Assembly: GCA_021299075.1 (NCBI GenBank)
Contig: JAJTFU010000117.1
Span: 4,901-13,220 of the forward strand
DNA from: Novosphingobium sp.
Lineage (GTDB): Bacteria; Pseudomonadota; Alphaproteobacteria; Sphingomonadales; Sphingomonadaceae
Direction of reading: 5' to 3'
Length of the DNA: 8,320 bases
The notes beneath the pieces were generated by a model. That model saw only the letters and a list, made by a program, of their open reading frames with translations, made no database searches and was not told the DNA's origin. The translations under genes were made by a program, and so were the position numbers. Shown here in pieces: positions 6,085 through 8,320 of this stretch (the first letter of the stretch is position 1; each line of letters begins with the position of its first letter).

Positions 6085-7040
6085 CTATTTGTCTGCCGAA
6101 TCAGCAGAATCGAACAGCCCGCCCTGGTTGCTGGCCGGCGGCGCCAAACCCAGGTGTTGCCAGCCCCGCGCATTAAGGCAGCGACCGCGTGCGGTGCGGG
6201 CAATCAGGCCAAGCTGGATCAGGAACGGCTCGACCACATCCTCGATCGTATCGCGGGGCTCGGACAGGCCCGCCGCCAGCGTTTCGACCCCGACCGGGCC
6301 ACCATTGTAGAGCTCCGCAATCATGGTCAGGTAGCGGCGGTCCATGGCATCGAGGCCGAGGCTATCAACCTCCAGCCGGGTCAGCGCGGCATCGGCCTGA
6401 TCGCGGGCCGCGCAATCTCGCGCGCGCCGGTCGGCTCGATCCCGATATTGAGCAGCCCCGCACCGCGCGTCACCACGCGTTCCAGTTCGCCCTCGGTGTA
6501 GAAATTGAGCCGCACCGGAATGCCGAACCGGTCACGCAGCGGCGTGGTCAGCAGCCCGGCGCGCGTGGTCGCCCCGACCAGCGTGAACGGCGGCAGATCG
6601 ATCCGCACCGAGCGCGCCGAAGGCCCCTCGCCAATGATCAGATCGAGCGCGCGGTCCTCCATCGCCGGATAGAGCACCTCCTCAACCTGCGGGTTGAGGC
6701 GGTGAATCTCGTCGATGAAGAGGACGTCGCCTTCCTCCAGGTTGGTAAGCAGCGCCGCCAGGTCGCCGGCCTTGGCGATCACCGGACCGGAGGTGGCCCG
6801 AAAACCAACGCCCAGCTCGCGCGCGACGATCTGCGCCAGCGTGGTCTTGCCCAACCCCGGCGGGCCGAAGAACAGCACGTGATCCATCGCCTCACCGCGC
6901 GACTTGGCGCTCTCGATGAAGACCCTGAGGTTATCCTTCGCCGCCGCCTGACCGACGAATTCAGCGAGCGTCTTCGGGCGCAAGGCCGCGTCGGCATCTT
7001 CAACCTGGCGGGTCGAGGAGAGGAGCGGGTTGTCGGTCAC
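6085..7040 (-). pseudogene. ruvB: ruvB, Holliday junction branch-migration ATPase, with internal deletion and frameshift
   Basis: RuvB is the hexameric AAA+ motor that drives branch migration with RuvA. The N-terminal part, from GTG 7040, carries Walker A GPPGLGKTT (59-67), Walker B DEIH (110-113), sensor 1 GATTR (156-160) and the PLRDRFG segment with the arginine finger (about R171). It then reads EIAR and goes off frame, ending at a TGA (6383-6381) after 219 residues. The family continuation resumes in another frame from about 6402 (DQADAALTRLEVDSLGLDAMD) through the winged-helix C-terminal domain to TAG at 6085. About 28 expected codons are missing between the two halves, including the sensor-2 RGTPRI block and the LLRRVRDF helix. 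A deletion of 3n+1 nt (roughly 82-88) explains both the loss and the shift. Joined, the pieces make about 317 residues, against about 340 normally. The GTG start overlaps the ruvA stop (GTGA, 7037-7040). It could be a true null allele or an assembly error. Confidence 0.85.
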
Positions 7041-7636
7041 CCCGCCGCCCTCTTCAGCGCAACCCGCACTAGGTCATTCAACCCTGCCCCCTCGCCCAGT
7101 TCCTCCAGCGCCCGCGCCACCGCCTCAGTCGCAACATTGGGTTTGAAACCAAGGTTCTGGAGCGCCGAGACGGCATCCTGGCTGGCGGACCCGCGCGGCG
7201 CGGCAGAAATTGCAGCACCCGCAGCCGAGGGCAGGCCGCCCGCCTTGTCCTTCAATTCGTTGACGATCCGGCTGGCCAGTTTCGGCCCCACGCCCTGCGC
7301 CCGCGCGACCATCGCGGCATCGCCGCCGGCGCAGGCTCGCTGGAGTTCGTCGACCGTCAACGCCGAGAGCACCGCCAGCGCCATCTTGCTACCCACACCC
7401 TGGATCCCGGTGAGCAGGCGAAACCATTCGCGCTCGCCCCCGCTGGCAAAGCCGATCAGGCGCATGTCGTTTTCAGAGACCTGCAGTTCGGTATGGACCG
7501 TCACCCGGTCCCCGCGCACGCCCAGGGCATCGAGCGTGCGGGCGCTGCAATGGACGAGGTAGCCCACGCCGTTCACGTCGATAACCGCCCAGTCAGGACC
7601 GAAATCGTCAAGCAGGCCAGAGAGGCGGGCGATCAT
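7037..7636 (-). CDS. ruvA: Holliday junction branch-migration complex subunit RuvA
   Basis: A complete 199-residue RuvA, the tetrameric protein that binds the four-way junction and loads RuvB. It shows the N-terminal OB-fold domain starting MIARLSGLLDDFG, followed by VNGVGYLVHC and the LIGFAS end of that domain (residues 1-65). Two helix-hairpin-helix motifs follow, TGIQGVGSKMALAVL (76-90) and QGVGPKLASRIV (114-125). After a flexible Ala/Gly/Ser linker (about 132-152) comes the RuvB-contacting domain III (155-198, AVSALQNLGFKPNVA). I chose ATG 7636 because RuvA proteins characteristically begin MIA.L.G; the open frame reaches a TTG at 7672, which would add an atypical leader. No good Shine-Dalgarno precedes 7636, and a hairpin lies just upstream. 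No LexA-type GTTC-N7-GTTC site was seen in the leader. It overlaps ruvB by 4 nt; ruvC is not adjacent. Confidence 0.96.
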   Translation of the reverse strand: MIARLSGLLDDFGPDWAVIDVNGVGYLVHCSARTLDALGVRGDRVTVHTELQVSENDMRLIGFASGGEREWFRLLTGIQGVGSKMALAVLSALTVDELQRACAGGDAAMVARAQGVGPKLASRIVNELKDKAGGLPSAAGAAISAAPRGSASQDAVSALQNLGFKPNVATEAVARALEELGEGAGLNDLVRVALKRAAG

Positions 7637-7648
7637 GCTTTGTTCTAT

Positions 7649-7670
7649 GCACCGCCCTGCGGCGGGGTGC
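7649..7670 (-). other. Hairpin in the doxX-ruvA gap (ruvA leader)
   Basis: GCACC+GCC (7649-7656) can pair with GGC+GGTGC (7661-7663, 7666-7670), leaving a 4-nt loop and a 2-nt bulge. Alternatively CCGCC pairs with GGCGG perfectly. On the minus strand it sits after the DoxX-family gene and 12 nt before the ruvA ATG, without a following T run. It could be a weak terminator or could affect ruvA translation. Confidence 0.3.
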
Positions 7671-7696
7671 AAGTGCAGGGCGTGGATGGCAGGGGA

Positions 7697-8104
7697 CTAA
7701 CCCGCGAGGCGCCGATCCAGGCTGAAGCGGCCCGGCCCATGCGTCGCAAAGTGTGCGCCGATGAACACCAGCACGATCGCCGGCCACCAGCCGCGAAACG
7801 GCTCGGCCCAATGGACCATGACCACGGCCACCACAAAGGTCGCTGCGATCGCCAGCCCGGCCCAGCGGGTCAGCAGCCCCAGCGCGAGCAACGCCCCGCT
7901 GATAATCTGCACCCAGACGCCCAGCGGCGCCATGAGGTTCGGCGCGGGAAAGCCGAACTGCGTCATGAAGGCGACGAATTCCTGCATCCGCGCCGCGCTG
8001 ACGATATTGTCGAGCGTTTCATGCATCAGGAAGGCACCGGTCAGCAGCCGCAGGCCCAACTGACTGAGGTCTCGACCGCTATCCAGCCAGTTCAATCCAA
8101 GCAT
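7697..8104 (-). CDS. DoxX-family membrane protein
   Basis: A 135-residue protein with four probable membrane helices at about residues 15-29, 57-78, 81-98 and 105-121, the size and layout of the DoxX/DoxD-like family. Recognisable features are LGLRLLTGAFLMHETLDN in the first helix region, the MAPLGVWVQIISGALLALGL helix followed by TRWAGLA, and a C-terminal short basic tail (SLDRRLAG). Family members are poorly defined; some are tied to thiol or quinone redox chemistry, and no specific role can be assigned here. I prefer ATG 8104, preceded by a G-rich stretch, over the GTG two codons upstream at 8110. It lies 60 nt upstream of ruvA on the same strand, so co-transcription is possible. A dyad at 8120-8140 lies just upstream. 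Confidence 0.82.
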   Translation of the reverse strand: MLGLNWLDSGRDLSQLGLRLLTGAFLMHETLDNIVSAARMQEFVAFMTQFGFPAPNLMAPLGVWVQIISGALLALGLLTRWAGLAIAATFVVAVVMVHWAEPFRGWWPAIVLVFIGAHFATHGPGRFSLDRRLAG

Positions 8105-8119
8105 CGGCACCCCCCGTAA

Positions 8120-8140
8120 ACTGGCGATAGTTATGCCAGT
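8120..8140. promoter_or_regulatory. Inverted repeat ACTGGC-N9-GCCAGT upstream of the DoxX-family gene
   Basis: Perfect 6-bp arms (8120-8125 and 8135-8140) around a 9-nt AT-rich centre lie 16-36 nt before the ATG at 8104. Read on the minus strand the repeat is followed by TTTACGGGG, so it could be a weak terminator for the gene ending at 8183. It could equally be an operator-like site for the DoxX-family gene. Confidence 0.3.
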
Positions 8141-8182
8141 CCGGATCGGCCGGTCCAGAGTCGGCGAGCTACCGGTACAAGC

Positions 8183-8320
8183 CTAGAAGCGCGGCAACGG
8201 AATGTCGGCGGCAATCCGGCAGGCCAGCGCCGATGCGCCGACCTGGAACAGCACTTCGCGATCGTCGACCTGGCCGGCCACCCGGACCAGATCGCCAAAG
8301 GTCAGTGGGCCATCGCGGTT
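8183..8320 (-). CDS. Unrecognised protein, C-terminal 45 residues
   Basis: A minus-strand frame is open from the right window edge to TAG at 8183-8185. The visible C-terminus reads GPLTFGDLVRVAGQVDDREV, then LFQVGASALACRI, then AADIPLPRF at the end. The mixed hydrophobic and charged pattern and GC-rich third positions suggest a real coding region, better than the plus-strand frames over the same bases. It has one Cys and no obvious membrane segment or motif. It does not resemble the end of RuvC, the gene often found upstream of ruvA. Seventy-eight nt separate its stop from the downstream DoxX-family ATG on the same strand. Confidence 0.55.
   Translation of the reverse strand, partial: NRDGPLTFGDLVRVAGQVDDREVLFQVGASALACRIAADIPLPRF

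Noticed and set aside
6381..6402. Programmed frameshift as an explanation for split ruvB
   Set aside because: A frameshift alone would not remove about 28 conserved codons, including sensor 2, and no slippery sequence is seen at the junction.
6189..7562. A 457-codon plus-strand frame across ruvB and ruvA
   Set aside because: An Arg/Pro/Ala-rich shadow of ruvAB without any recognisable domain.
7637..7696. LexA (SOS) operator before ruvA
   Set aside because: Only a single GTTC (7643-7646) is present; there is no second half-site at the alphaproteobacterial GTTC-N7-GTTC spacing.

Overview
The window is GC-rich chromosomal DNA that looks like an alphaproteobacterium, most likely a member of the Sphingomonadales (Erythrobacter/Novosphingobium-like). 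That placement is inferred from the style of the proteins (RuvA/RuvB, AcnA, a PEP-CTERM-type repeat protein, a membrane cytochrome b paired with a Tat-exported molybdoenzyme); no rRNA or other taxonomic marker is present. I see no mobile element, tRNA, CRISPR array or phage gene.

Left part (1-1862). On the minus strand a four-helix cytochrome b gene (72-839) runs into a molybdopterin-oxidoreductase-like gene cut off by the window edge (1-75), with an ATGA stop/start overlap. Directly in front of the cytochrome gene is an exact GTAACC-N16-CGAA element (850-875), the promoter type I associate with the Caulobacter SigF ECF sigma factor. A DMT/EamA-family transporter (957-1862) is divergent from it.

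Centre (1863-5854). A complete aconitase gene, acnA (2002-4677), ends in a small tandem duplication that repeats its stop codon, followed by a hairpin shared with a convergent gene. That gene (4748-5854) encodes a 368-residue secreted protein with a Gly-rich segment, a long Ser/Thr/Gly repeat region and a PEP-CTERM-like tail. Both strands are open across much of its repeat region.

Right part (5855-8320). On the minus strand, from right to left: the tail of an unrecognised gene (8183-8320), a DoxX-family membrane protein (7697-8104), ruvA (7037-7636) and ruvB (6085-7040). ruvA and ruvB overlap at GTGA. ruvB is broken: the AAA+ part is in one frame and the C-terminal domain in another, and about 28 codons that should lie between them, including the sensor-2 GTPR segment, are missing. 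This is either a true ruvB-null deletion or an assembly error.

The points most worth a second look are the broken ruvB beside an intact ruvA, the ECF-type promoter in front of the cytochrome b/molybdoenzyme pair with its awkward position relative to the start codon, and the repeat-expanded PEP-CTERM-like protein.
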